Shown here piece after piece: positions 17,239 to 25,734 of a stretch of DNA of 26,388 bases (positions are counted from its first letter, which is position 1; each line of letters begins with the position of its first letter). This stretch comes from Chara braunii. Lineage: Eukaryota > Streptophyta > Charophyceae > Charales > Characeae. The notes beneath the pieces are model-generated. The model saw nothing but the letters and a program-made list of their open reading frames with translations, did no database searches and was not told the DNA's origin. Both the position numbers and the translations under genes were made by a program. The stretch is from the NCBI GenBank assembly GCA_003427395.1, contig BFEA01000049.1:2377436-2403823 (forward strand), given 5' to 3'.

Positions 17239-18435
17239 TGCAATAACCCATGCCATGTGTCTCATGGAAGCTGCGGGTCATTTGAGGGCCTACTTGGCCG
17301 CCCTCAGCCCAGGCCGAAACAGGGGAAAAAGACGCCATATGAATTCAGGGCCTGGGCGTGTGACAGTTGACTTTAGTCAACTGTGAGTCCACCCAACAGT
17401 CAAAGTCCAAAGGTACCTAGCCCAGGCCACTGGTCAAGCACACACACTTGTTTGTATGTAGGTACCCAGACAACATCAGGTCCAAGGGAGAAGTTTGCAA
17501 CTGTACAATTCGGGGCTTCAGATGTGAGCCAATCTGGACGACTGGGGGAAAAAGCACCGAGGCCAGACAGCCTCAACAATTGCTACTTAAGCCTGGCCTC
17601 GAGTGAGTCAAGCATTCAGTCTTGCTATGCTGCTTTAACGTTGGCTCGACTTTGACTAGGCGCTGGCTTCATGCTGGCACGACGCTGGCTACACGCTGGC
17701 TGTGCTCAGGCGTTGCGGACGACAGCACGAGGAGGAAGCAGCATGCTAACGCTTTGTGCATTCTGCGCCAGGCATGCTGACGTGGCGCTACCTATGGTCT
17801 ACATTACATGCTGATGTGGCGCTACCTATGGTCTACATTGCATGCTGATGTGGCGCTGCCTATGGTCTACATTGCATGCTGATGTGGCGCTACGTATGGT
17901 CTACATTACATGCTGATGTGGTGCTACCTCTGGTCTACATTGCACGCTGGTGTGGCGCTACCTCTGGTCTTCATTGCTGATGTGGCATATGCCACCTATC
18001 TCAACTGCTGACGTGGCACTGTCCACGCTGTCTACATGAAGTGACTGGTTGCGTGGAGGAGGAAGATCGGGATCTGTGGATGAAGGAGGTCGGGTACTCA
18101 CCTGAGATTGTCGTCGTCACTGGAATCTGCTATGTCTTCATGGTCTTCACGAGCTAAAGTGCAACGTGGCACTATTGTGTGTGATCAGGATTATACTTAT
18201 TATCATTGTTGACGTGGAGAGGGAAGAAGCCCGGAGAAGGAGAGGGTTCTGAAGGGGTTATTACTGTGTGATCTCTCTCTTCCTCTCCTTTGTCTATTCC
18301 CCCTCCACTCTCTTCTTTTGATGGTAATGAGATACTGTTTGAGATTTCACTTCAGGATTTGGAGACTTTGATGCAAATAATGTAACTACTGTTGTTTGAC
18401 GACTTATGAGTATCTGCCGGACTGGGTTCATTACA
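17239..18435 (+). mobile_element. Element 2 3' LTR, 1197 bp
   Basis: Starts TGCAATAACC after a short purine-rich stretch (GACAGGAA, a weak polypurine tract) and ends GGGTTCATTACA. The end is confirmed by the mirror copy at 22003 (TGTAATGAACCCAG). It carries the six-unit 34-bp array, AT-rich sequence with CT runs, and a GA-rich segment near 18230. This is the only complete copy of this LTR in the window. Confidence 0.85.
17773..17976 (+). repeat. 34-bp tandem repeats, 6 units, in the Element 2 3' LTR
   Basis: Exact 34-bp periodicity with units at 17773, 17807, 17841, 17875, 17909 and 17943. Each contains GCTGATGTGG or a variant (GCTGACGTGG, GCTGGTGTGG). A partial unit follows (GCTGATGTGGCATATGCC). 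One unit more than the 5' LTR. The position in the LTR and the ACGT-type core suggest an enhancer, which is inference. Confidence 0.9.
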
Positions 18436-19039
18436 AAGAAGAAGAAGCGAAGGAGGAGGAGGAGAAGAAGAAGAAGAACAAGACGGGAGGGGGGTGAGAA
18501 AGGGTGGGCGAGAAGAAGAAGAAGATGAAGGTCGAAGATGGCGGGGGGGTGAGAAAGGGTGGGTGAAGGGCCGGGGTGAGAAAGGGTGGGCGAGAAGAAG
18601 AAAGAAGATGGGTGTTTAGAGATGGCGGGCAGGGGTCGGGGGGGAGGTCGTAGTCGTGGTCTGACGTGCACCTGCACAAGACAGAGACAAAAAAAAAAAT
18701 AAAAAAATAAAAAATAAAAAATAAAAAAAATGGCGGTCGGGGATGGCGGGCAGGGGGGGCACGAAACGGTGAGCAAGAAGAAGAGGAAGAAGAAGCAGCG
18801 AAGAAGGAGGAGGAGAAGAAGAAGAAGAAGAAGTAGAAGAAGAAGAAGAAGCGAAGGAGAGGAGGAGAGGAAGCGAAGGAGGAGGATGAGAAGAAGAAGA
18901 AGAAGAAGAAGAAGAAGAAGAAGAAGAAGAAGAAGAACCCTAAACCCTACAAGAAGAAGAACAGAGGGGTGGAGGATGGCGGGCAGGGGGTCACGAGACA
19001 GTGGCAGAGAAGAAGAAGAAGAAGAAGAAGAAGAAGAAG

Positions 19040-19110
<71 letters not shown>
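18436..19110. repeat. GAA/GGA microsatellite block ending in a CT run
   Basis: A purine-rich block with long GAA runs (18436-18480, 18780-18936, 19010-19040), larger imperfect repeats (GGTGAGAAAGGGTGGGCGAG about three times at 18495-18600, GATGGCGGGCAGGGGG about three times) and a poly-A/T-rich patch at 18689-18729. It closes with about 35 CT units at 19042-19110. Arg/Lys/Glu-rich frames across it are artefacts of the triplets. Confidence 0.9.
18937..18950. repeat. Short telomere-type motif
   Basis: ACCCTAAACCCTAC holds a little under two units of CCCTAAA, the plant-type telomeric repeat, embedded in the GAA block. Too short to be a telomere. It may be a telo-box or chance. Confidence 0.5.
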
Positions 19111-19112
<2 letters not shown>

Positions 19113-19740
19113 CTACTACTAACCCACTTACCTTGGCACGACAGCGCGATGGCGGGCGTCGGCGGCGTTGGCAGAGCTCCCGGCGAAGTGAGGCGTCGGG
19201 CGGGAGAGGTCACGGGGGAGGGGACGAGGGCCGGTGGTTCCCGCCCTCAGGGATTTGAAATCGCGGCCCATCTGGGCTGTCGATCATGGAGATCGACGGC
19301 GCAGATGGGCCCCGATTTCGAATTCTTGAAATCTGGCCTACTGGCCCTTTTTTTTTACCTCTGTTGGCCTGGACGGCCTCCTTTGGGGGGAAGAAGGCCC
19401 CCCGTGTCGAAAACGGCCGAACCCCCCCCCCCCCCCCCCTTCTGGGATGCGCTGGGGTCGCCCGGTGGCCAACCGGGCCGAACAACCGGCCAGGCGGCCT
19501 GCCCCCCCCCCCCCGGGCGACCAGGAGGTCACCTGGTGGCCCGGGGACCAGCCTAGATAAATATGTAAATGCTGCCTCAACTCGAAACCTGCGGCCCTAA
19601 GGCCGCCCATGGGCCCCCAGGGCACGTGTCTGAGGGGCGTGCGGCCCGGGGCCCCCCAGCAACCGTGTGCAGGCTCAGCATGTAAGCAGCTGCCAAGATC
19701 GGCGCTGCCCTCAAAAGTCACCAACTGAAAACCGAATGAC
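19111..19740. other. GC-rich stretch with a palindrome, no gene seen
   Basis: GC-rich sequence with poly-C runs (about 19424-19438 and 19502-19514). Open frames are Gly/Pro/Arg-rich and show no domain. The inverted repeat at 19252-19325 has arms of about 34 bp, from GATTTGAAATCGCGGCCCAT to CTGTCGATC and back, with about five mismatches around the loop ATGGA. I see no coding evidence. Confidence 0.6.
19252..19325. repeat. Inverted repeat, 34/35-bp arms
   Basis: The left arm 19252-19285 and right arm 19291-19325 pair almost throughout, with the 5-base loop ATGGA at 19286-19290. Central words CCCATCTG and CAGATGGG and outer GAAATCG/CGATTTC are clear. Confidence 0.8.
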
Positions 19741-19889
19741 TGTACTCCTAGCTCGTCACTTTTTGCTGTACCATTTTTGCCTGGGCATACAGGGTCCTAC
19801 TGGGTTCTGGTGTAGGGAATTCTAGATGTCTAGGTCCTATAAGCCTTGTATAAGGTCCTATGTGTCCAAGATCAGCTGACAGTATGTGT

Positions 19890-20046
19890 ATGTGGGGGTC
19901 TCAGGTTTGAATCTGACCAGCACCAAACTCCGTAAACAAAAAAAGAAGCTTGTTTTTGCTTCACACTTGGGTCAGGTCTCAGGTTCAAATCCGTCTGAGC
20001 CCAACAACACAGAACCACACAGTCACAAAAGGGGAAAAAAAAAAAA
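19890..20046 (+). repeat. Dimeric tRNA-like (possible SINE) module
   Basis: Two related units each contain GGTCTCAGGTTYRAATC, close to the tRNA T-arm/B-box consensus GGTTCGANTCC: GGTTTGAATCT at 19904-19914 and GGTTCAAATCC at 19982-19992. Each is followed by an A-rich tail (19938-19946 and 20034-20046). A proper A-box and full cloverleaf are not evident. The dimer plus tails resembles a tRNA-derived SINE fragment, but this is uncertain. Confidence 0.4.
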
Positions 20047-20099
20047 CACCTGGGCAAAACTGTGCCCTTTGGCACGGCTATGGCACCATCAGACGGCGC

Positions 20100-20460
20100 A
20101 GCACCATGTGGGGCAGGCCATACTATGTGGACTGGATGGTGCTAAAACACACTTCAAAAGGGACACATACATGGCCACAAAAAAGGGAAAGAAACATGTT
20201 GCCAACATCACACACAACTCGACCCTCACGGTCGCCAGGCAGTACTGTGTGGGCTGAGCAGTAGGATGTGGGCATTGTGGGGTGAGCAGGGCTATGTGGC
20301 CTAGGTGATACTATGCGTGCTGGGTTTGTACCACGTGGGGAGGGTCATTCATACCATGTAGACCAGGCGGTACTGTTGGATACGCGTTGGGCAGCATTAT
20401 GTGGGGTGTGACAAACTAGGTGGATGGGGAGTACCATGTACGCAGGGTGGTAACATACTC
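20100..20460. repeat. Degenerate tandem repeat, TACTATGTGG-type
   Basis: The phrase CAGTACTRTGTGGGCTG or close forms (CATACTATGTGGACTGG, GATACTATGCGTGCTGG, ATACCATGTAGACCAGG, AGTACCATGTACGC) recurs about every 25-40 bases. The unit is blurred, so copy number and period need dot-plot analysis. No gene seen. Confidence 0.5.
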
Positions 20461-20474
20461 TCCCCCCCAAAAAA

Positions 20475-20720
20475 ATGACATACAAGGCAATGGAGAAAAT
20501 GGCCAACATCTTAGCCCAATTGACCCGCGCTCTGGAGTATCTGATCTGCAGGTCCTCCTTTAAAGTGGCCAGTTGCTGGTCTGTCGGGGCTATCACTGCA
20601 CCGGAGTCGTCTGCGAATGCCGTTGACCCCAACTCCAGATTCAGTCTGGCATTTAAGCTGCATAAGCAATCGTCTGCCCTTAATATGTCATGCATTGATT
20701 CTATGTATATGACATACACC
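20475..20720 (-). pseudogene. LINE reverse transcriptase fragment, inverted 5' part
   Basis: On the minus strand, from about 20720 down to 20475, the frame reads VIYIESMHDILRADD, LNARLNLELGSTAFADDSG, LKEDLQIRYSRARVNWAKM. FADD (20617-20606) matches the YADD active-site motif of non-LTR reverse transcriptases. The following Leu-rich helix and N-W-K/M stretch also fit. It is oriented opposite to the LINE sequence that follows at 20735, and the junction lies near 20715-20735. It encodes no complete protein. Confidence 0.65.
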
Positions 20721-20734
20721 ATTCTTCTGCCAGG

Positions 20735-21905
20735 AGACTGGGACATTCCAACAGTTACTGATGAAGAGAGGATGACCTTCCTTGGGGCGAACCTGATGCC
20801 GACATATGGGGGTGTGGAGCAGATGGCAATGAGAGCCACGGGGCGGCGGCTCGCACCTTCCGTTATATCAGGAAGTCGATTCATGCACACCTGTGGTCGA
20901 ACAATGCTAAAGCAAAAGACTCTATATGCAGGATGGCCTGGAACAAGCTCATTCAACCAAGGCGATTTGGGGGATTGGGCCTCCTGGACCCACGTCGTCA
21001 GATCATTGCGCTTCAGCTGCAACAGTTGTTGTGGCATCTGCTAGGAACACAGGGAGAGGTGTCCCGGTCTCATTTGGCCTACGCACTCCAGATCCCACGG
21101 GATCTGGTGGACCTATGTCTGCTGGGCGACCAGGCATGGGACACATTAGGGACACTGTATGGTCAACAAAACTGGCTCTGTGGAGAAAGGTGCAGATGCA
21201 ATGTCAGATGCCAAAAACCGCGGACTCAGTCTACAACCAGCTGTTATTCGGAAACAGGTTTATAACTGTTTATATGCAACGCTGCTGGGGATCCTTTGCC
21301 ATGACAGAGCCCGAGAGGGGCCTATGGTTGGAAGTGGGCTTTGCAAGGGATCTATAAAGTGGGACACTTTTGACGAAGCCCGCAGGGACTGATGGAGGGA
21401 TGAAGAGTTGCTGGAATCCCTGCAGGGCCGGATGAAGCGTCGGCAAAGGCTGAAGGAGCTCAGGGAGGCTATCCCCCCCCATGGGGTCAAAATATTGAGA
21501 AAGGATGAAATCACTCGGGGGCAATGGGTGAAGATGAAGGGGGACCCGAGGCCAGCCAGCATATACAGGGTAGAGCGGGTGCTGGACGGGAGAAGGCTAC
21601 GGGTCATTTGCTGGAGGGGGAACACGGGATACGAAGGGTTGGGGGAACCCCTGCAAGAGGCTGAGCCAGGGGATGTGCAAAGGGAACTGCAGATCTTAAC
21701 GGACGGGATCAAAACAATATCGGTGTGTGAAGGGGGGAGGAAGGGTGAGAAGCAATACCTACTGTTCGGGATAGCATCCAGATGTCGGGATCTGACGTGG
21801 GATCCAAGGGAGTGGAAGTGGGTGGCACAGAACATGCCAAGGAGAGCAGTGCCGATCCAGCAGCTCACCACTAAAATGTCTACAACTCCCTGTTGGGACC
21901 GATAG
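20735..21905 (+). pseudogene. LINE fragment, 3' part (thumb and C-terminal region)
   Basis: The plus strand reads, over several frames, GDWDIPTVTDEERMTFLGAN (the segment after the RT active site), then a short run, then MAWNKLIQPRRFGGLGLLDP with GGLG around 20961-20991, a signature of LINE polyproteins downstream of RT. Further on come VYNQLLFGNRF and, from 21408, an unrecognised 165-codon open frame. Frames change near 20850 and 21160, and a TGA lies at 21390-21392. The distance between FLGAN and GGLG is short for a LINE, so an internal deletion is likely. No poly-A tail is visible before Element 3 starts at 22003. Confidence 0.65.
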
Positions 21906-22074
21906 ACATCTGTGAAGAACTGAGGAATCAGTGAGCCAAGAGAGACTGGATACCGGACATTTATGTCAGCAGGTGGACTCAGCGGAGATGGAACCAACAA
22001 TGTGTAATGAACCCAGTCAGGAAGATACTCATCAGACGTCGAAGTACCAGTAATATCAGATCTGCACAAAGTCT

Positions 22075-23113
22075 TGTGAGGATTGAGCCCTCAAGAAGGG
22101 GCCTTGCCATGATGTACATGTTCTGGGCTAAGGCCCCAGCAAGCCTCGTGCCCGCCCTAAGTGAAGGCGGGCCAACAAATCAACAAGAGCCCTTTGTGCA
22201 AACATTTCACGAAGTGGGGTCCATACAGTTGCAGCACGCCAGTTGGTTGGAGTGCACCGAGTCTCGGATCTCTGCAAATGTGGAAATCCCAGGGCCTTTC
22301 AGTTGGTTAGGCCCTGGGCACTTGAACGAGAGGCCGACAATGCATGCTGGGTATAGAGGCCGAAAATGCCAATGGGAAATGGGCCCACTATCTGAATCTG
22401 GCCGCAGGCCTTGACGAAAGAGGCGCAACTGCATCCTGGGCCTCAACTGCATCAGATCTGGTTCAGGCACTGAGGCCCAGACGCAGACTGAAGGGAGGCC
22501 GCCCACACGCAACACTGGCATATAGGCAAGCAGGGCGAGTGGGCAGGATCTTGGCCAGTGCGGGCATTGCCGGCATGCTGCGCGAACGCGAGCTGCTGGG
22601 CTGCGCTAAGGCTGAGGGAGCAGGCTAGTGCTAAAGCGGTAGAGCACTGCCTGTGTGCGCAGGGCGCTGGCGGCCATAGCCGGGCTGCCTGAGGGCGCAG
22701 GGGAGGTGAGGGCGAAGGTGGTTCTTCGGAGGTGAAGGGCGCTGTGTGGGATAACAAGGGAGAGTGTGGGTGAAGGAGGACACGTACCTGGTGGAGGTGG
22801 AGGTCGGCATTGGTGTTGACATCATCACTCGCTGGTAGTCAAGTTGTCTGGATGCTGTCATACTGTAGTTGTAGTGATAGGCTGTAGAGTAGGTAGGGCG
22901 CCTGGCGCCATTCAAGAGAGGAAGCTACATTGGGTTATGTTGTTGGTGTTGCCCTGTTGGGCTTGGACATTGACTCACGATTCTTCTGTATCATTCTCAA
23001 ATGGATGGTTACTCGGTTCCATTGTGCTATCTGCTCTTGCTTTGACTACTTGGACTTCAGTGTGATTTTGCAATCTGGATTTCTGTACTTCGTCCATATT
23101 CATGTTCCTTGCA
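22075..23113. mobile_element. Probable solo LTR inserted in the Element 3 LTR (1039 bp)
   Basis: Begins TGTGAGGATTGAGCC and ends GTTCCTTGCA. It is flanked by GTCT (22071-22074 and 23114-23117), or AGTCT if the final A is counted in the duplication. The flanking LTR sequence joins up against Element 2 (GGAGACT then TTTG...). No retrotransposon coding motif is inside. A GC-rich half precedes an AT-richer half. Hydrophobic open frames occur near 22900-23065 but resemble nothing I know. Confidence 0.65.
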
Positions 23114-23470
23114 GTCTCCAGTTAACGTGAAAATGATATCTGAAACAGTATCTCGTTACCAATAGACGAAGAGAGAGGAGGGAGGATAGACAAGGGAGAA
23201 GGTGGAAGAGATGATCAAAGATCACACAATAGTAGCCCAACCAAACCCACTTCTTCTCCGGGCTTCCTCTCCCTCCACGTCATCAATCAATAAACAGTAA
23301 CAAGTCCGATAAGTCCTGGTCACACAGAAGTGCCACGTGGCACTCCTCTTTCATGGAGACAATGAAGACAACCAGCAGCGTGCAATATCGACGTCAGCCT
23401 GAGGTTAGTATCGTGTCCCTCAATCATCCACAGATCCCGATCTCCCTCCTTGTCGCAACCAGTCACCTCA

Positions 23471-23720
23471 TGTAGACAGCGTGGACAATGCCACGTCAGC
23501 AATAAGAACAGGTGGCAACGCCACGCCAGCAACGTAGTCCAGTGGCATTCGCCACATCAGCAATGTAATGTAGACAAGTGGCAGCGCCACATCAGCAATG
23601 TAGACCAGTGGCATGCGCCACATCAGCAACGCAATGTAGACAGGTGGCAGCACCACATCAGAAATGTAGACCAGTGGCATGCGCCACATCAGACTGGTGG
23701 CAGCACCACATCAGCAATGC
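23471..23720 (-). repeat. Degenerate 30-31-bp tandem array in the Element 3 LTR
   Basis: About eight imperfect units of the type GTAGACCAGTGGCATGCGCC followed by ACATCAGCAAT, alternating with GTGGCAGCGCC forms. CCACATCAGC or CCACGTCAGC in each unit is the complement of GCTGATGTGG / GCTGACGTGG, the core of the Element 2 arrays. Confidence 0.8.
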
Positions 23721-24308
23721 CTGGCGCAAAGAACAGAAAGTGCCAGCATGCTGCCACAGTCCCGCGTCGTCGTCCACAGTGCATGCGCACCGCCAGCGTC
23801 AAGCCAGTGTCGTGCCAACATCAATGCCAGCGACCAGTCATAGTCGAGCCAGCGTCCGAGCAGCATAGCAAGACTGAAAAGACTGAATGTTGACCTCCTG
23901 GACACTAGTCCTTATGTAGCATTTGACGAAGCCGTCTGGTCTCGGGTCCCTCACCCACAGTCGTACAAATTGATTCACAGCCGAGGGTCTGGATTGTGTA
24001 CAGTTGCGGACTTCCCTTTGGACCTGATACTGTCTGGGTACCTGCATACAAACAAGTGTGTGCGTCTGACTGACGACCTGGGCTGGGTACACTTTGAATT
24101 TGACTGTTGGGTCTCCAACAGTTGACTTCAGTCAACTATATCTTGTCCAGGCCGTGAATCTTTAAGTGTCCAGGCCCTGAATTTTTTCCCCCCTTCGGCC
24201 TGGGTCTGAGTGCGGCCTGGGGAGGCCCTCAGACATTCCACGAGGCATACTGCATGGTTCATTGCATTCCTGTCGGCCCAACTTTCGAGTTCCATTGCAG
24301 AAAAGACA

Positions 24309-24851
24309 TCAATTTCGTTGCAACCCACGTTCGTATGCAGCAACAATGTCAGGAGCAGTAGGTAAGAGTTTTTTCTTACTAAACCATCTGGCTTCAGATG
24401 GGGGTTGAGATTTGAACTGTACCTTATAATGCTTCTGTGGTCGTCCTCTACCGCCTGTAGAAAAATAGCCATGTTCCAAAATTTTCTCAACTTCATAGCC
24501 TCCATCCATAGAAGGTGGGAACATAGATGGCCTATTCTGAAAGTTATCTCCTTCTACATAGGGTAGCAGTTTACACGCATGGAAGACTGGATATGTCCTT
24601 AGGTGTGGGGGTACATCTATTCGGTAGGAAGGTCCATCTGCATCCCCAATCACCTTGGGAACTTCCCAGGGGCCATAGTAGACAGGTAGCAGTTTTTGAG
24701 ACACATTTTCATCTAAGGAAAATTCGTTAGACTTAACCCAGACAAGATCTCCTTCTTGAAACTGTGAAGGTCGGTGATGTGCATTGGCCTGTTCAATCAT
24801 TTGTAGTTTCTGTACGTTTTCCGTAACCTTCTTGATGTCTTCTTCATACAA
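24309..24851 (-). CDS. Element 3 integrase C-terminus and chromodomain (open 180 codons)
   Basis: An unbroken frame reading FQEGDLVWVKSNEFSLDENV, LLPVYYGPWEVPKVIGD and PSYRIDVPPHLRTYPVFHAC. The chromodomain-like region (about residues 108-165) has SMDGGYEVEKILEHGYF, HYKVQFKSQPPSEARWF and LLPTAPDIVAAYERGL. It stops at 24311-24309, 42 bases before the LTR. It is the tail of a polyprotein, not a free-standing gene. The ATG at 24851 (MYEEDIKK) is internal. A further piece of integrase (24852-24966) continues upstream out of this open frame, with a stop between (TAG, at the word AGATTTAGAGG). Confidence 0.7.
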   Translation of the reverse strand: MYEEDIKKVTENVQKLQMIEQANAHHRPSQFQEGDLVWVKSNEFSLDENVSQKLLPVYYGPWEVPKVIGDADGPSYRIDVPPHLRTYPVFHACKLLPYVEGDNFQNRPSMFPPSMDGGYEVEKILEHGYFSTGGRGRPQKHYKVQFKSQPPSEARWFSKKKLLPTAPDIVAAYERGLQRN

Positions 24852-24966
24852 AACTGCGAATTCACGCGTACCTGGGGGTAGCCTCTAAATCTGGTCCCTT
24901 GTTAATGCATCAATGAGACGCCTAGGCTTGCAATGCATTAGGTGTTCTACCTGTAACAGTATGTAT

Positions 24967-25314
24967 CCCTACACTTATAGAAATCGCTATTTGGCGCGCA
25001 ACATTTGGCCGATCCAGGCCGCCCGTTGCCTACTGGCCGACGGCCCGGATTTCCGCACGATCTCAAAACTTTAAGACTTTAAAACTAAGATCGCGCGGCG
25101 ATCCAGACCCTCCGCTTTGTCGGACGGCCTGGATCGACGCGCGATCTTGAAGTCTTAAGATCGCGCGAAAATCTGGGCCGTCGGCTCGGTAGGGCCATGG
25201 GCGGCCTGGATCGGCACGCCCGTTAAGAAGAGGGCCCGTTGCGGGGCGGGGCGACACCATGACCCTGTTTGCGTCGAACGGCCTGTTGGGTCGAGATTCG
25301 AGTTCGCGCAACGG
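24967..25314. other. GC-rich stretch with nested inverted repeats, no gene seen
   Basis: Outside Element 3. It contains GATCGCGCG-rich words and nested inverted repeats. The clearest pairs 25087-25114 with 25121-25148 (28-bp arms, three mismatches, loop CTTTGT). A weaker outer pair joins about 25039-25082 with 25148-25190 (GGCCGTCGG and its complement, AAGTCTTAA words). No domain-bearing frame. Confidence 0.65.
25087..25148. repeat. Inverted repeat with 28-bp arms
   Basis: The left arm starts AAGATCGCGCGGCGATCCAG. The right arm (25121-25148) is its complement with three mismatches. The six-base loop is CTTTGT at 25115-25120. Confidence 0.85.
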
Positions 25315-25320
25315 CTGCCC

Positions 25321-25600
25321 TACACGACAAACTACTACCGTACGCGACAATCTACTACCGTACGCGACAAACTACTACCGTACGCGACAAACTACTGCCC
25401 TACGTGACAAACTACCTTACGCGACAGGATGCCCTATGCGACAAACTGCCCTACGTGCGTCGTTCTTGGTACTTTGTGCCCTACGGTCTTGCCTACACGA
25501 CCTACTGACTTGCCTACGCCCACCTAGGCAACCTACGTGACCAAGGCGACCTACCTACAACCTACACGATCCATGCAACCTGCCTACGGCCTGCCTACCA
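25321..25600. repeat. 20-bp minisatellite grading into CCTAC-rich repeats
   Basis: Four in-phase copies of TACGCGACAAACTACTACCG (25321-25400, the first and last imperfect). Degraded copies follow to about 25456, then a looser CCTAC(A/G)-rich stretch to 25600. Frames across it read YATNYYRTRQTT-like repeats and are not taken as a gene. Confidence 0.8.
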
Positions 25601-25605
25601 TAACG

Positions 25606-25627
25606 CTATCTCTCTCTCTCTCTCTCT
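25606..25627. repeat. CT microsatellite
   Basis: About eleven CT units between TAACGCTA and TTGTGGATC. Confidence 0.9.
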
Positions 25628-25734
25628 TTGTGGATCTCCCTCTCCCTCTTCTCGCGCCCTCTCCCTTTCTTTCTCTCAGTGCTTGGTACTTCGTGCTTGG
25701 TCGTGTTTGGTTCATGCCGCGGTGCCACTTTCGT

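Larger units (their letters stand above)
158..18435 (+). mobile_element. Element 2: Ty3/gypsy chromovirus, composite with nested insertions
   Basis: A plus-strand LTR retrotransposon. LTR sequence starting TGCAATAACC occurs at 158 and again at 17239. The copy at 17239 runs to CATTACA at 18435. Between the LTRs lie gag, protease, RT, RNase H, integrase and a chromodomain-type tail, in that order. Both outer flanks are GAA arrays. The 5' LTR is interrupted by Element 1 (221 to inside the N gap), and its 3' part is replaced from 11242. An exact 5-bp target duplication cannot be read because the target is itself a GAA repeat. Coding parts are broken, so it is a dead copy unless helped in trans. 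The reading of one element spanning the whole interval is an inference from matching LTR pieces. Confidence 0.75.
22003..24266 (-). mobile_element. Element 3 LTR (3' LTR), interrupted
   Basis: Starts (minus strand) TGCAATGAACC at 24266, immediately after GGGCCGACAGGAA as in Element 2. It ends at CATTACA (22003). Without the insertion at 22075-23113 it is about 1.22 kb, close to the 1197-bp Element 2 LTR. It is well diverged from that LTR. It carries its own repeat array at 23471-23720. Confidence 0.8.
22003..24966 (-). mobile_element. Element 3: 5'-truncated relative of Element 2
   Basis: A minus-strand copy of the Element 2 family. Read on the minus strand, the element begins inside integrase (homologous to 16510 onward) at about 24966 and continues through the chromodomain, then has one LTR ending at TGTAATGAACCC (22003). 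Everything 5' of the integrase tail is absent, including the other LTR, gag, protease, RT and RNase H. The break at 24966 is abrupt, to unrelated sequence. Confidence 0.8.

Noticed and set aside
17773-17976. 34-bp repeats considered as a CRISPR array
   Set aside because: Units are directly adjacent with no spacers, and the same array occurs in both LTRs of a eukaryotic retrotransposon.
18937-18950. Telomere or chromosome end
   Set aside because: Only about two CCCTAAA units within a microsatellite, with normal sequence on both sides.
18730-19122. Arg- and Glu-rich frame of 130 codons
   Set aside because: A by-product of GAA and CT repeats.
19969-20264. Frames rich in Lys, His and Thr after the tRNA-like dimer
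   Set aside because: Low-complexity, no domain, overlapping repeats. No support as genes.
20475-21044. 189-codon plus-strand frame as a single gene
   Set aside because: Its first part is antisense to the LINE FADD motif. Only the section from about 20735 on is coding-like in plus, and that changes frame soon after.
22624-22680. tRNA-like stretch (GGCTAGTGCTAAAGCGG, GTAGAGCACTGCC)
   Set aside because: It resembles a D-arm and A-box, but I see no T-arm/B-box, no acceptor pairing and no A tail. It lies inside the putative solo LTR. Not enough for a tRNA or SINE call.
23450-23893. 147-codon plus-strand frame with repeated His/Gln-rich motifs
   Set aside because: It reads across the Element 3 LTR tandem array on the antisense strand, so its repeats mirror the DNA repeats.
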